Positions 38,911-47,773 are shown, counted from the stretch's first letter. The stretch: 64,000 bases of DNA from JACQZU01 sp041908165 (GCA_041908165.1 JAYRFV010000063.1:1-64000), one strand, 5' to 3'. A program made the numbers and translations. Notes: generated from the sequence alone by a model not told the origin.

Positions 38911-39249
38911 ATGCCCCTTCGACAGATGCGACTCGACGACATCCTCATCCTGATGCCGGGCCCGAAGCTCACGGCCACGGCTTCCGCCGAGGAGCTTTCC
39001 GAGGCCGTCAATCTTGGGATCCAGGGGCAGACCCGGAAGTTCCTGTTCGACTTCTCGGAAGTGGAATTCATCGACAGCCTGGGTGTCGGACAGATCGTCG
39101 CAAGCTACCGGATGATCACCGAAGCGGGTGGGCGCCTCATCCTCTGCGGCCTCAATGCGCGGGTGCAGACGGTCCTGCGGATGGCGAACCTGCACCTCGT
39201 CCTCGACATCCGCGAGAAGACCTCGGGCGAACTCCGCTGGGAGGGCTGA
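38911..39249 (+). CDS. STAS-domain anti-sigma-factor-antagonist-like protein
   Basis: 112 residues forming one STAS domain: LDDILILMPGPKLT strand pair, FLFDFSEVEFIDSLGVGQIV with the conserved Asp-Ser (the Ser is the usual phosphorylation site), then RLILCGLNARVQTVLRMANLHLVLDI. Such proteins bind anti-sigma kinases of the SpoIIAB/RsbW type; none is visible nearby. ATG 38911 starts at the domain boundary with GGAAG upstream; ATG 38863 would add 16 residues. It follows the hybrid kinase gene by 169 bases. Confidence 0.82.
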   Translation: MPLRQMRLDDILILMPGPKLTATASAEELSEAVNLGIQGQTRKFLFDFSEVEFIDSLGVGQIVASYRMITEAGGRLILCGLNARVQTVLRMANLHLVLDIREKTSGELRWEG

Positions 39250-39425
39250 CCCGGGAGCGGAGACAGGACCGTGCATCCGGCTGGATCCACGGACCGGATC
39301 GAGGGCCGCTTGGTCGGCCTTAACCGGTTCGTCGCAGGAACGTGGCAGGTTGTTCCCCGAGTTGGACTTCGTCTGTAACGACCGGACCCCACCTTGGTCC
39401 TGACCCCACACAGTCGAGGTGAACC

Positions 39426-39959
39426 GTGAGCCCCATCCAGCTGCAGACCACCGAGGGACCGCGCTTCCACGTGCGTCCGCTGACCAGCGAGGACTATCCG
39501 CGGCTGCAGCGCCTGGAGGCGGAGATCTGGTCCGGCGACGCCACCGGGCAGCTCTGCCCCTACTACCTGCGCCTGTGCACCGAGATGTACCCGGAATGGT
39601 GCTTCCTGGCCCTGGAGGGCGACCGGCCGGTCGGCTACGTGCTGAACTTCCCGAACGGCAAGTCGGTCTACTGCGCCACCCTGGCCGTCCACCCCGCGTA
39701 CCAGAAGACCCGGGTGAACTACCTGCTCATCCGCGCCATGGTGAAGAAGCTCATCGAAGCCGAGGTCGAGGAGTGCCGCTTCCTGGTGGAGCCCGGCAAC
39801 CAGGACGCCCGCAGCGTCCACCAGGCCCTGGGCGCACGGGTGGTGGCCGAGGTGCACGACTACTACCACGCAGGCGACACCCGCCTCTGGTCGGTGATCA
39901 CCCAGGCCGACCTGGAAAAGGTCCGGGAGCGCTACACCCGGCTCAAACTGGTTTCCTGA
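39426..39959 (+). CDS. GNAT-family N-acetyltransferase
   Basis: 177 residues: HVRPLTSEDYPRLQRLEAEIW, GYVLNFPN strand, CATLAVHPAYQKTRVNYLLIRAM in the CoA-binding position (the usual Q/R-x-x-G-x-G/A loop is unusually QKTRVN) and a C-terminal VEPGNQDARSVHQALGARV. The substrate cannot be read from sequence. GTG 39426 has GAGGTGAA upstream. Its stop overlaps the plsC start as TGATG, and plsC overlaps a ureohydrolase gene, so the three are translated as a block. Confidence 0.83.
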   Translation: MSPIQLQTTEGPRFHVRPLTSEDYPRLQRLEAEIWSGDATGQLCPYYLRLCTEMYPEWCFLALEGDRPVGYVLNFPNGKSVYCATLAVHPAYQKTRVNYLLIRAMVKKLIEAEVEECRFLVEPGNQDARSVHQALGARVVAEVHDYYHAGDTRLWSVITQADLEKVRERYTRLKLVS

Positions 39960-40726
39960 TGGGTCCCGCCACCGCGGCGGGAACCGCCGGATCCCTGCAC
40001 TGGAGCCACCAGGCCTGCCTGCCGGGCGCCCTCCGGCTGTCCCGGGCGATCCTCGCCACCGCCCGCGCGGTGGTCGACTTGACGGCCGGTCGCGACCGGT
40101 CGCGGCTGCTCCGTTCGTGGTCGCTGCGCATCCTGCGGGCGCTGCGCATCGAGGTGGTGGTGGAGGGCACCCTGCCCCCGACCGCCCCGCTCTGGGCGGC
40201 CAACCACCTGAGCTGGCTCGATCCGCTGCTGCTGTTCAGCCTGCGTCCTTCCGGCGTGCTGGCGAAGCAGGAGGTTGCCGGCTACCCGCTGATCGGTCCC
40301 GCCGCTTCCCGGGCGGGGCTGCGCTTCGTGGACCGGGAGGAGCCCCTGAGCCGGGCCGCCGCGCTCGCCGCCATGACTGCGGAATTGCGCCAGGGCCGCG
40401 ACTTCCTGCTGTTTCCCGAAGGCACCACCACCCGCGGACTGCAGCTCGGCCGGGTCCATCCGGGCGGCCTGCTCGCCGCCCACCGCCTCGGGATCTCCAC
40501 CCTTCCCCTGCGCCTCGACAGCCCTGCGGCCCACTACCCCTGGACCGGCCAGGAGACCCTCCTTCCGCACCTCAAGGCGCTGGCGGAGGGCCCGCCCGTC
40601 CGGGTCCACGTCCGGCCCGGGCCCTGCATGCACCCGCGCGACTATCCGGATCCCTTCGAGTGGATCGCCGTGCTCCGCCGCCACCTCGCCCCGGCCTCGC
40701 CCACCTTCCTGGAGCCGCCCATTTGA
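39959..40726 (+). CDS. plsC: PlsC-family lysophospholipid acyltransferase
   Basis: 255 residues with all acyltransferase blocks intact: AANHLSWLDPLLL (catalytic His and Asp), FVDREEPLSR, LLFPEGTTTRG and LGISTLPLRLDS. It would transfer an acyl chain to a lyso-glycerophospholipid or related lyso-lipid at the inner membrane. Coupled on both sides (TGATG with the GNAT gene, TTGA with the ureohydrolase gene). Given the partners, an aminolipid acyl acceptor such as lyso-ornithine lipid is conceivable; standard phosphatidate synthesis remains the default. Confidence 0.87.
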   Translation: MGPATAAGTAGSLHWSHQACLPGALRLSRAILATARAVVDLTAGRDRSRLLRSWSLRILRALRIEVVVEGTLPPTAPLWAANHLSWLDPLLLFSLRPSGVLAKQEVAGYPLIGPAASRAGLRFVDREEPLSRAAALAAMTAELRQGRDFLLFPEGTTTRGLQLGRVHPGGLLAAHRLGISTLPLRLDSPAAHYPWTGQETLLPHLKALAEGPPVRVHVRPGPCMHPRDYPDPFEWIAVLRRHLAPASPTFLEPPI

Positions 40727-41661
40727 ACACCGACCTGCTGCTGCTCCAGTCGCTGCGCACCGGCCTCACCCCCTTCCTGGGCCTGCCCTCCCAGCTCGAG
40801 CCCTCGCCCGTCCCTGGGGTGGTGCTGGGCGCGCCCTTCGATGGCGGCGTCATCAACCGCCCGGGTGCCCGCCTGGGCCCCTGGGCCCTGCGCGCCGCCA
40901 GCCTGGGCCTGGGCCGGCTGCCCATGCCGCTGCGGCTGCAAGGCCAGGAGCCGGGCCGCGGCTTCGCGGCCCTGGACTGGGTGGACGGCGGCAACCTGCC
41001 GACCACGCCCTTCGGCATCGCCGAAGCCCTCGCCACCGTGGAGCGCGGGGTGGACGCCTGGCTTGCCGTGGGCGCGAGGACGCTGCTGCTGGGCGGCGAC
41101 CACCTGATGACCCTCGGAGCCCTGCGCGCCCAGGCCCGCCGCCACGGCCCTCTCGGTCTGGTGCACTTCGACGCCCACCCGGACGCCGCGGACGGCGCCG
41201 CCTGGGGCACCGCAAGCCACCACGGCACCTGGCTGCGCCAGGCCCTGCAGGAGGGCCTGCTCGACGGCGGCCGCTGCGTCAGCATCGGCCTGCGGGCCCC
41301 GCGCTTCGACAGCGAGGAGGTCGCCTTCCTGGCCGGCGCCGGGGTGCACCTGTGGACGCCCTGGGACATCCGCGACCCGCGGCTGCACAGCCAGCTGCTC
41401 GGCGACCTGGCGCGGGCCGGACTGGGCCCGGGCTACGTCACCCTGGACCTGGACGTCCTCGACCCCGCCTTCTGCCCGGCGGTGGCCGAGCCGGTGCCCG
41501 CCGGGCTCACCCTCGAGGAGCTGTACCCGCTGCTGCAGGCGCTGCGCCGCTGGTCGAAGCCCTGGGTGGGCGCCGACATCATGGAACTGTGCCCGACCCA
41601 GCCGGGCGCCGAGGACTCGGCCCGCGTCGCAGCGCACCTCGCCTTGCAGCTGCTGGGCTGA
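40723..41661 (+). CDS. ureohydrolase (arginase/agmatinase/formiminoglutamase family)
   Basis: 312 residues with the two-manganese site: GGDHLMTLGAL (His), HFDAHPDAAD (Asp, His, Asp), then LDLDVLDPAFCPAV (Asp, Asp). The family hydrolyses guanidino or formimino compounds to urea or formamide; agmatine, arginine and formiminoglutamate are candidates and the specificity loop does not decide it for me. The start is TTG 40723 inside TTGA with the plsC stop; CTGGAG is eight bases upstream. An arginine operon begins 4 kb away. Confidence 0.87.
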   Translation: MNTDLLLLQSLRTGLTPFLGLPSQLEPSPVPGVVLGAPFDGGVINRPGARLGPWALRAASLGLGRLPMPLRLQGQEPGRGFAALDWVDGGNLPTTPFGIAEALATVERGVDAWLAVGARTLLLGGDHLMTLGALRAQARRHGPLGLVHFDAHPDAADGAAWGTASHHGTWLRQALQEGLLDGGRCVSIGLRAPRFDSEEVAFLAGAGVHLWTPWDIRDPRLHSQLLGDLARAGLGPGYVTLDLDVLDPAFCPAVAEPVPAGLTLEELYPLLQALRRWSKPWVGADIMELCPTQPGAEDSARVAAHLALQLLG

Positions 41662-41739
41662 AAGGTTCCGGCGATGTCGGCTGGGCGCCACCGGACGGTC
41701 ACGCCGCGGCGGCATCCTCGGGGAAACGAGGAGTCTGCC

Positions 41740-42243
41740 ATGTCCAAGGTTTCCTGGTTGACGATCCTGGCCGAGCGCACCCCGGAGTACGGCGAGGTGG
41801 GCTGGCTCGAGGTGGTGGCCGGCTACGACTTCAGCCTGCTCGGCGCCGCCGAGATCCAGCACTGGCTGCGGCTGCGCGGTGTCCGCGGGGAGGCCGGCGC
41901 GGCGCTGGTGGCGCTGGCCGGAGAGGCCCTCCTCGACTTCGGCCTGCGGCTGTGGGAGGCCTGCGCCGAGGAGACCGGCCACGTGCCCCGGCCCGGCGCC
42001 CGCGCCTGGTCCATCGCCCAGGACCGCTGGCGCAAGGCCATGCTGCGCGAGTGCCTGGCCGCGGACCTCACCGAATCGGCCTTGGCCGGCGCCATCGAAG
42101 GCGTCTACGACCAGGTCGGCTGCCCCGAGGACATGCTGGGCCTCTGGACCTACCACGCCCCCTGGCAGCCGGCCCCGGGCCAGGTCAACTTCGACGCCCT
42201 GTACGGCTTCCTCGGCGGCGGCACCATGGGGGCGGTGGCCTGA
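41740..42243 (+). CDS. hypothetical cytosolic protein
   Basis: 167 residues; family not recognised. No signal peptide or TM helix. The sequence looks like an all-alpha protein (TILAERTPEYGEVGWLEVVAGYDFSLLGAAEIQHWLRLRG; LAGEALLDFGLRLWEACAEE) with many Trp and acidic residues, ending in a Gly-rich tail. ATG 41740 has GAGGAG six bases upstream. It follows the ureohydrolase by 78 bases. Confidence 0.7.
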   Translation: MSKVSWLTILAERTPEYGEVGWLEVVAGYDFSLLGAAEIQHWLRLRGVRGEAGAALVALAGEALLDFGLRLWEACAEETGHVPRPGARAWSIAQDRWRKAMLRECLAADLTESALAGAIEGVYDQVGCPEDMLGLWTYHAPWQPAPGQVNFDALYGFLGGGTMGAVA

Positions 42244-42315
42244 GCCGACCCCGCGGCGGCCGGGCCCCCCACTCCCCCCGAGACAAAGCGCGGCAACCCT
42301 TGGATCATTCCAGGG

Positions 42316-43227
42316 ATGGAAGCGCCGGTCCCGACACCCGAACCTCGGCCCCCTGGCCCGCTGCACCGGCAGGTTGCGGAGCTGCTCGACATGATCAAGT
42401 TCGAGCACACGGTGTTCGCCCTCCCCTTCGCCTTCCTGGGGGCGCTGGGGGCGGCGCAGGGCTGGCCGGGCTGGGAGAAGGCGCTGTGGATCCTGGCGGC
42501 GATGGTCGGGGCGCGGACCGCGGCGATGACCTTCAACCGGCTGGTGGACGCGGACATCGACGCCCTCAACCCGCGCACCGCGACGCGGGCGCTGCCGGCG
42601 GGCCGGGTGGGCCAGGCGGCTGCCTGGACCCTGCTGGGCGCCGCCACCCTGTTGTTCGGCTTCGCCGCCGGCCGCCTCGGGCCCCTGCCCTGGAAGCTGG
42701 CGCCGCTGGCCCTGGCGGTCATCCTCGGCTATTCGATCTGCAAGCGCTTCACGTCCTGGTCGCACCTGGTGCTGGGCCTGGCCCTCGCCGGGGCGCCGCT
42801 GGGGGCCTGGATCGCCGTGGCCGGCAGGTTCGAGGTCCCGGCCCTGCTGCTGGGCCTGGGGGTGCTGGCCTGGACCGCCGGCTTCGACATCATCTACGCC
42901 CTGCAGGACGAGGACTTCGATCGCCGCTCCGGTCTGCACTCCATCCCTGCGCGGCTCGGCAGCACCGGGGCGCTCTGGCTGAGCCGGCTGTTCCACGCCG
43001 GCGCCCTCGCCGCCTGGGCCGCCTACAACCTGGGCCAGGGCGCCCTGCTGTTCCCCTGGCTGGGCTGGACCGCGGTGGCCGCCATCCTCGGGCGCGAACA
43101 GTGGATCGTCCGCGACGGCGACCTGTCCAGGGTCGACGTGGCGTTCTTCACCCTCAACAGCCAGGTCGGACTGATCTTCTTCGCCGGCCATCTGGCCGAG
43201 CGGCTGTTCATGGTGCAGCCCACCTGA
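42316..43227 (+). CDS. UbiA-family prenyltransferase (MqnP/UbiA-like)
   Basis: 303 residues, seven or more TM helices. The two Asp motifs that bind prenyl diphosphate through Mg are FNRLVDADIDALNPRTATRALPAG (about 73-95) and YALQDEDFDRRSGLHSIPARLG (about 194-215). This pattern is shared by 4-hydroxybenzoate octaprenyltransferase and by MqnP of the futalosine menaquinone route; the latter fits an organism without obvious ubiquinone genes, but no other men/mqn/ubi gene is in view. Confidence 0.88.
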   Translation: MEAPVPTPEPRPPGPLHRQVAELLDMIKFEHTVFALPFAFLGALGAAQGWPGWEKALWILAAMVGARTAAMTFNRLVDADIDALNPRTATRALPAGRVGQAAAWTLLGAATLLFGFAAGRLGPLPWKLAPLALAVILGYSICKRFTSWSHLVLGLALAGAPLGAWIAVAGRFEVPALLLGLGVLAWTAGFDIIYALQDEDFDRRSGLHSIPARLGSTGALWLSRLFHAGALAAWAAYNLGQGALLFPWLGWTAVAAILGREQWIVRDGDLSRVDVAFFTLNSQVGLIFFAGHLAERLFMVQPT

Positions 43228-43345
43228 CGCGGGGACGCGGCGGGGAATTCTGCGAGTGCGCCGGCGGGGGGATCGGTTCCCGCTCCGCGGCGTGAAAAAC
43301 CCGAGCCTCGACAGGTGAGGCCTTCCCGCCTAGGGTAGGAAGGCT

Positions 43346-44308
43346 ATGCCGAGGAAGCCCGTCACCCGCCGAGGAATCCGGCTCAGCCGTCCGGATTCGG
43401 AGCGCTTCCTCACCGTGATGGTGGTGTTCCTCAACCGGACCTTCCGCTGGAGCCTGACCATCCGGCGCATGCTCTGGATCACCGGGATCGCGGCGGGCCT
43501 GGGCGCCCTCGCCACCATCGGCAGCGCCTACGGCTTCTGGGCGACCAAGAAGATCATGGATTTCAGTCGCCTGCAGCGGGAGACCCAGGAGCAGGTGCGG
43601 CAGATGCGCGATGCCCTCGACCAGGCCGGCGGGCTCGAGCGCGAGATCGACAAGCTCCGCGGCCAGCACACCGAACTGCTCAAGCTGCTGGACCCCCGTG
43701 CCCCGGCCCCGGCGCTGCCCCGGATGCCACCCCGCGACGGCCCCTCGGGCCCCGCCGCCGAAGCCGGCACCGCGGAGAAGGTCAGCGCGCTGCGCATGGA
43801 GCTCGAGCGGCGTGAAACCCAGGCCAAGGCCATCCGCGCCCGGATGGGCCCGATCATCGACCGCTGGATGCGGACCCCTTCGGTCCCGCCCACCGCCGGC
43901 TACCTCAGCTCCGGGTTCGGCATCCGCATCAGCCCCTTCTCCAAGCGCGGCGAGGAGGACGACGGCCTGCTCGGGTACCACACCGGCCTGGACATCACCA
44001 ACCAGGCCGGCACCCCGGTCATGGCCACCGCCGACGGCGAGGTGGTCGAGGCGGGGTGGATGGGACGCTACGGCTGGGCGGTGCAACTCCGGCACACCGA
44101 CGACCTCGAGACCCGCTATGCCCATCTCGAGCGGATCGACGTGCTTACGAACCAGAAGGTGGCGCGGGGGGACATCATTGGTAAAATGGGCCGCTCCGGG
44201 AACGCCACCGGCGTTCATCTCCACTACGAAGTCCTTCGCCAAGGCAAGCCGATCAACCCGATGCCCTACATGAAGCTGCAGCGGGAATGGCTCCGAGGCC
44301 TCAAGTAA
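43346..44308 (+). CDS. M23-family (LytM-like) metallopeptidase
   Basis: 320 residues. One N-terminal TM helix (about 42-64), a periplasmic coiled coil (about 70-185) and a C-terminal LytM domain with YHTGLD (zinc His and Asp) and GVHLHYEVLRQG (HxH). The catalytic ligands look complete, so it could cut peptidoglycan cross-links and not merely activate an amidase. The bactofilin gene follows by 11 bases, a pairing seen in cell-shape loci of many bacteria. Confidence 0.9.
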   Translation: MPRKPVTRRGIRLSRPDSERFLTVMVVFLNRTFRWSLTIRRMLWITGIAAGLGALATIGSAYGFWATKKIMDFSRLQRETQEQVRQMRDALDQAGGLEREIDKLRGQHTELLKLLDPRAPAPALPRMPPRDGPSGPAAEAGTAEKVSALRMELERRETQAKAIRARMGPIIDRWMRTPSVPPTAGYLSSGFGIRISPFSKRGEEDDGLLGYHTGLDITNQAGTPVMATADGEVVEAGWMGRYGWAVQLRHTDDLETRYAHLERIDVLTNQKVARGDIIGKMGRSGNATGVHLHYEVLRQGKPINPMPYMKLQREWLRGLK

Positions 44309-44319
44309 GGAGCACCGCC

Positions 44320-44823
44320 ATGTTCGAGAAGAAGACGAACGGCCAGGTTCCCGCGTGCCACACCCTGCTCGGCAAGGGCACGCTCTGGAAGGGGGAGATC
44401 CACACCGGCGGCACCTCCCTGCGGATCGAGGGCACGGTGGAGGGCAGCATCCACTCCGAGGGCGAAGTGACCATCGCCCCCTCCGGCGTGGTGAACGGCA
44501 CCATCCACGCCAAGCACTTGATCGTCACCGGCAAGGCCGACGGCGTCTTCCGCATCGAGCAGTGCCTCGAGATCCACGGCACCGGCTGCGTCGAGGGCGA
44601 TGTCGAGGTCGGCGCCCTGGTGGTGGACGAGGGTGGCATCCTGCAGGGCACCTGCGTGCGCCGCGGCCACAAGAGCGCCCCTGCCAAGGGCAAGGAGGCG
44701 CCGGTGGACGCCTCGGTCGCGGTGGGATCGCTGAATGGCGTCGGCCTCGACGAGAAGCCGGTCAACGGCCAGCCCGGCGATTCCAAGCGGCACGGGAAGC
44801 AGCCCGCCAGCAGCCTGCCCTGA
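44320..44823 (+). CDS. bactofilin
   Basis: 167 residues. A central repetitive beta-helix (about 25-120) shows the DUF583 pattern: GKGTLWKGEIHTGGTSLRIEG, EGSIHSEGEVTIAPSGVVNG, IHAKHLIVTGKADG, GDVEVGALVVDEGG. Flanks are polar and disordered. Bactofilins polymerise without nucleotide on the inner membrane and guide cell-wall enzymes; the adjacent M23 peptidase is the probable client. ATG 44320 has AAGGAG upstream. Confidence 0.92.
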   Translation: MFEKKTNGQVPACHTLLGKGTLWKGEIHTGGTSLRIEGTVEGSIHSEGEVTIAPSGVVNGTIHAKHLIVTGKADGVFRIEQCLEIHGTGCVEGDVEVGALVVDEGGILQGTCVRRGHKSAPAKGKEAPVDASVAVGSLNGVGLDEKPVNGQPGDSKRHGKQPASSLP

Positions 44824-44852
44824 ACGCGGGAGGCAGAGCCTCCACCCCGCCC

Positions 44853-45533
44853 ATGAGCCTCGAAACCCTGCTGGCCCGGCTCCGCGGCTTCCATTTTCCC
44901 GAAGGGGAGGAGGCGGGCCGGCGCATCCGCGGGCTGCGCACCTTCCAGGCCGGGGCGATCCGCGGCTCGGCCGGGGCCGCCTGGGGCCCGCTGCGCGCCG
45001 AGGAGACGGTGGCGGCGACCCACAGTGGGTTCCGCTGGGAGGCGCGGATGGGCAAGGGACTGCTGGGCAGCCTCACGGTGGTCGACGCCTACGAAGAGGG
45101 CCGCGGCCTGCTCCTGGCCCGCAAGGGCCCCCTGGTGCTCAAGCGCGCCACCGGCCCGGACATCGACCGCGGCGAGATCCAGCGCTACCTCAGCCTGCTG
45201 TGCTACTGTCCGAGCCTGCTGCTGCTGCACCCGGGCCTGTCCTGGGAGGCCCTGGGCGAGGACCGGCTGCGCCTCCGCGACCGCGGCGACGCCACCGGTT
45301 CGACGGTGGACCTGCGGCTCGGTCCGCAGGGGTCGGTGACCGAGTTCCGGGCCACCCGCCCGATGGCGGTGGGGAACGGTTCGGTGCCCCTGCCCTGGAG
45401 CGCCCGCCCCCTGGCCTACGGGATGCACGAGGGCGTCCGCGTGGCCACCCGGCTGGAGGCCGACTGGTCCCCGGCCGCGGGGACCTTCACCTACGTGCGG
45501 ATCGACCTGGAGCGGATCGAGACCCTGCCCTGA
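44853..45533 (+). CDS. DUF6544-like protein of unknown function
   Basis: 226 residues. The pattern FRWEARMGKGLLGSLTVVDAYEEGRGLLLARKGP, then a helix EIQRYLSLLCYCPSLLLLHPGLSWEALGEDRLRLR and VTEFRATRPM, follows the DUF6544/DUF6920 family. These are predicted beta-rich and of unknown role. No signal peptide. The ATG at 44853 has only a distant GGGAGG (44828-44833). It ends one base before argC, which is convergent. Confidence 0.72.
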   Translation: MSLETLLARLRGFHFPEGEEAGRRIRGLRTFQAGAIRGSAGAAWGPLRAEETVAATHSGFRWEARMGKGLLGSLTVVDAYEEGRGLLLARKGPLVLKRATGPDIDRGEIQRYLSLLCYCPSLLLLHPGLSWEALGEDRLRLRDRGDATGSTVDLRLGPQGSVTEFRATRPMAVGNGSVPLPWSARPLAYGMHEGVRVATRLEADWSPAAGTFTYVRIDLERIETLP

Positions 45534-46583
45534 TCAGCCCGGCCAGCAGCCCGGCTGGCGCAGCCCGGCGGTCTCCTCCAGGCCCAGGGCCAGGTTCATG
45601 CACTGGATGCCCTGCCCGGCCATGCCTTTCACCAGGTTGTCCAGGGCGGTCATGACGCAGCCCGCGCCGTCGCGGACGGCGACCGCCAGGTCGCAGTAGT
45701 TGCTGCCGGTGACCGCCCCCACCCGCGGCGAGCCGTCCACCCGGCGCAGGAAGGGGGAGCTTTCGCAGGCGGCCTGGGCACGCGCCTTGAGGCCCTGCGG
45801 GTCGAGTCCCTCGGGGAGGGCGAACTGCAGGGTGGCGAAGATCCCGCGCACCATCGGCGCCGACTGCGGCACGAAGGCCAGCCGGCCGCGGATCCCGCAG
45901 GCCGCCATCATGCCTTCCACCTCGGGCTGGTGCTGGTGGGCCAGGACCTTGTAGGCCTTGAAGTCCTGGGCACGGGTGGGGTGGTGGGTGGTGTCGCTGG
46001 GCACCATGCCCGAACCGGAGGAACCGGTGGCGGCGGTCGCCGCGAGGAATCCCAGGTCCAGCCCGCGCAGCGGCAGCAGCGCCAGCTGCAGGGCGGTGGC
46101 GAAGCAGCCCGCCGAGGCGATCCGGCGGGCCCCGCGCAGGGCCTCGCGGTTCCATTCGGGGAGGCCGTACACGAAGCTGCCGAGCCGCTCCGGGTGCGGG
46201 TGGGCCTTGCCGTAGGCGGCGGCGAAGCGGTCCGCGTCCGCCAGCCGGAAGTCCCCGCTGAGGTCGACCAGGGTCAGACGGTCGGCCAGACCAGGCTCGG
46301 CCCAGGCCCGCTCCAGGCCGGAAAGCTGCTGGGCCAGTTCGCCGTGGGGCAGGGCCGCGAACACCACCGGCCGGGCGCTGTCCGCCAGGCCGCGCCAGTC
46401 GACCGTCTCCAGGAAGGATCCCTCCACCACCCCGCGGAGGTTGGGGTGGACCGCGGAGAACGGCTTCCCGGCCTGCTGCCGGGAGGTGCCGGCCAGGGAG
46501 CGCACCTGCGGATGCGCCGAGAGCAGCCGCAGCAGTTCTCCGCCGCCGTAGCCGGAAGCCCCTAGGATGACGATATCGATCAT
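45534..46583 (-). CDS. argC: N-acetyl-gamma-glutamyl-phosphate reductase
   Basis: 349 residues. NADPH-binding GASGYGGGELLRLL at the N-terminus, catalytic Cys in ASAGCFATALQLAL, and GTSRQQ/HPNL, DLSGDFRL and YGLPEWNREAL blocks. Makes N-acyl-glutamate semialdehyde in arginine synthesis. Last gene of the minus-strand arg operon, 43 bases after the DUF1611-like gene. An N-succinyl substrate is possible given the argF' type. Confidence 0.94.
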   Translation of the reverse strand: MIDIVILGASGYGGGELLRLLSAHPQVRSLAGTSRQQAGKPFSAVHPNLRGVVEGSFLETVDWRGLADSARPVVFAALPHGELAQQLSGLERAWAEPGLADRLTLVDLSGDFRLADADRFAAAYGKAHPHPERLGSFVYGLPEWNREALRGARRIASAGCFATALQLALLPLRGLDLGFLAATAATGSSGSGMVPSDTTHHPTRAQDFKAYKVLAHQHQPEVEGMMAACGIRGRLAFVPQSAPMVRGIFATLQFALPEGLDPQGLKARAQAACESSPFLRRVDGSPRVGAVTGSNYCDLAVAVRDGAGCVMTALDNLVKGMAGQGIQCMNLALGLEETAGLRQPGCWPG

Positions 46584-46626
46584 GGACGGGTCCTGAGGTG
46601 GGGGGACGCCTTCGTCCCCGCGAGGT

Positions 46627-47679
46627 TCATGCGTGCCCGGACCGGCTCTGGACCTTGCCGGCCACCAGGTCGCCGAGGGCCTGGGCGTGGGTGCGGGCAT
46701 TGATGGCGGGCAGGCCGAGGGCGTCCTCGACGAAGCGCACGCCGACCCGGTTGTCGGTGGCCGGCCCGGCCACCACATCCACCTGGATGCCGTAGCGCTG
46801 CTGCAGGTCGCGGACGCCGCCGGCGACCCCCACGGGATCGTTGGCGCAGAGGATGAAGGCGGCGCCCCAGGCCATCAGTTCCGGGTCCGCCAGGATCGCC
46901 TGGACCCCGTATTCGCCCATGATGCCGTCGCCGGTCTCGGCGACGATCAGGTCCACCCCCTGCGCGGCCAGCTCCGAGAACACGGTCCGCGCCACGCCGG
47001 GCGCCGTGGCCGGCGAGGTGCAGGCCACCCCGGCGTCGGTGAAGTCGTAGGCGTGGTCGGCGCCGTAGTCCTGCATCGCCAGGATGTCGCGCATCAGGGC
47101 CACGCCGGTGAGCTTGGCGCCGCCCACCTTCAGGCCCGCCTGGGCGAAGCGCCGCACCAGCGCGCAGCCGGCGGCGGTCTTGCCGGCGTTCATGCAGGTG
47201 CCCATCACGAACACCACCGGCACCCGGCCCGCCCCCGGCCGGCCGGGCAGGGCGCCCATGCCGATGTGCGCCGGCTCGCCGCGCCGCGATCCGAATTCCT
47301 GGAAGGCCAGCACCTGGCCCAGCACCTCCACCTCGAAGGGCGCGCCCACGTCGGGGTTGCCGCTGACCAGTTGGCCCATCACCCCGCCCAGGTTGAGCAG
47401 GTGCACCACGTCGCCCGGCGCCACCCGCTCCGGCAACACCCCTTCGTAGCCCTGCAGGGCATTGCGGTGGCCCAGCGCCCCCACCACGATGTCGCCCTTG
47501 TGCAGCACGCTCATCCGCCCGTGGGGATCCTCCAGCTGGTGGTAGACGTTCTTCTCGTTGAGGATGCGGCCGGCGACCACGGCCCCGTGGCGGACCTCGA
47601 TGTCGGCCGTCAAGGTGACGCTGCGCTGCAGCCGCAGGTTGCGGGTCACGCTGCTGATCTTGTCGAGATGGATTCGCAT
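46627..47679 (-). CDS. DUF1611-like P-loop protein in the arg operon
   Basis: 350 residues. N-terminal beta-rich domain (about 1-140: GDIVVGALGHRNALQGYEGVLPE, GDVVHLLNLGGVMG) followed by a P-loop domain: VFVMGTCMNAGKTAAG (Walker A GxxxxxGKT), VGGAKLTG, then VDLIVAETGDGIMGEYG and FILCANDPVGVAGG. The C-terminal half resembles DUF1611, a family that from memory includes the D-glutamate N-acetyltransferase DgcN. It sits between argG and argC, and no N-acetylglutamate synthase or argJ is visible in the operon, so a role in acylating glutamate is an attractive but unproven idea. Confidence 0.7.
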   Translation of the reverse strand: MRIHLDKISSVTRNLRLQRSVTLTADIEVRHGAVVAGRILNEKNVYHQLEDPHGRMSVLHKGDIVVGALGHRNALQGYEGVLPERVAPGDVVHLLNLGGVMGQLVSGNPDVGAPFEVEVLGQVLAFQEFGSRRGEPAHIGMGALPGRPGAGRVPVVFVMGTCMNAGKTAAGCALVRRFAQAGLKVGGAKLTGVALMRDILAMQDYGADHAYDFTDAGVACTSPATAPGVARTVFSELAAQGVDLIVAETGDGIMGEYGVQAILADPELMAWGAAFILCANDPVGVAGGVRDLQQRYGIQVDVVAGPATDNRVGVRFVEDALGLPAINARTHAQALGDLVAGKVQSRSGHA

Positions 47680-47696
47680 GGATGCCTCAGAAAGCT

Positions 47697-47773
47697 TTCA
47701 ACGCAAAGGCGCGAAGGCGCAAAGAAGAACCTTTGGATCTTGCTTCTTCGCGCCTCTGCGCCTTTGCGTTGAA
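47697..47773. repeat. palindromic intergenic element A (GCAAAGGCGC type)
   Basis: Two 31-base arms (47697-47727 and 47743-47773) are inverted repeats with 28 matches, around a 15-base loop. The core is GCAAAGGCGC. It fills the gap between argG and the DUF1611-like gene and abuts the argG stop. A related copy lies at 50479-50588. Confidence 0.8.
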
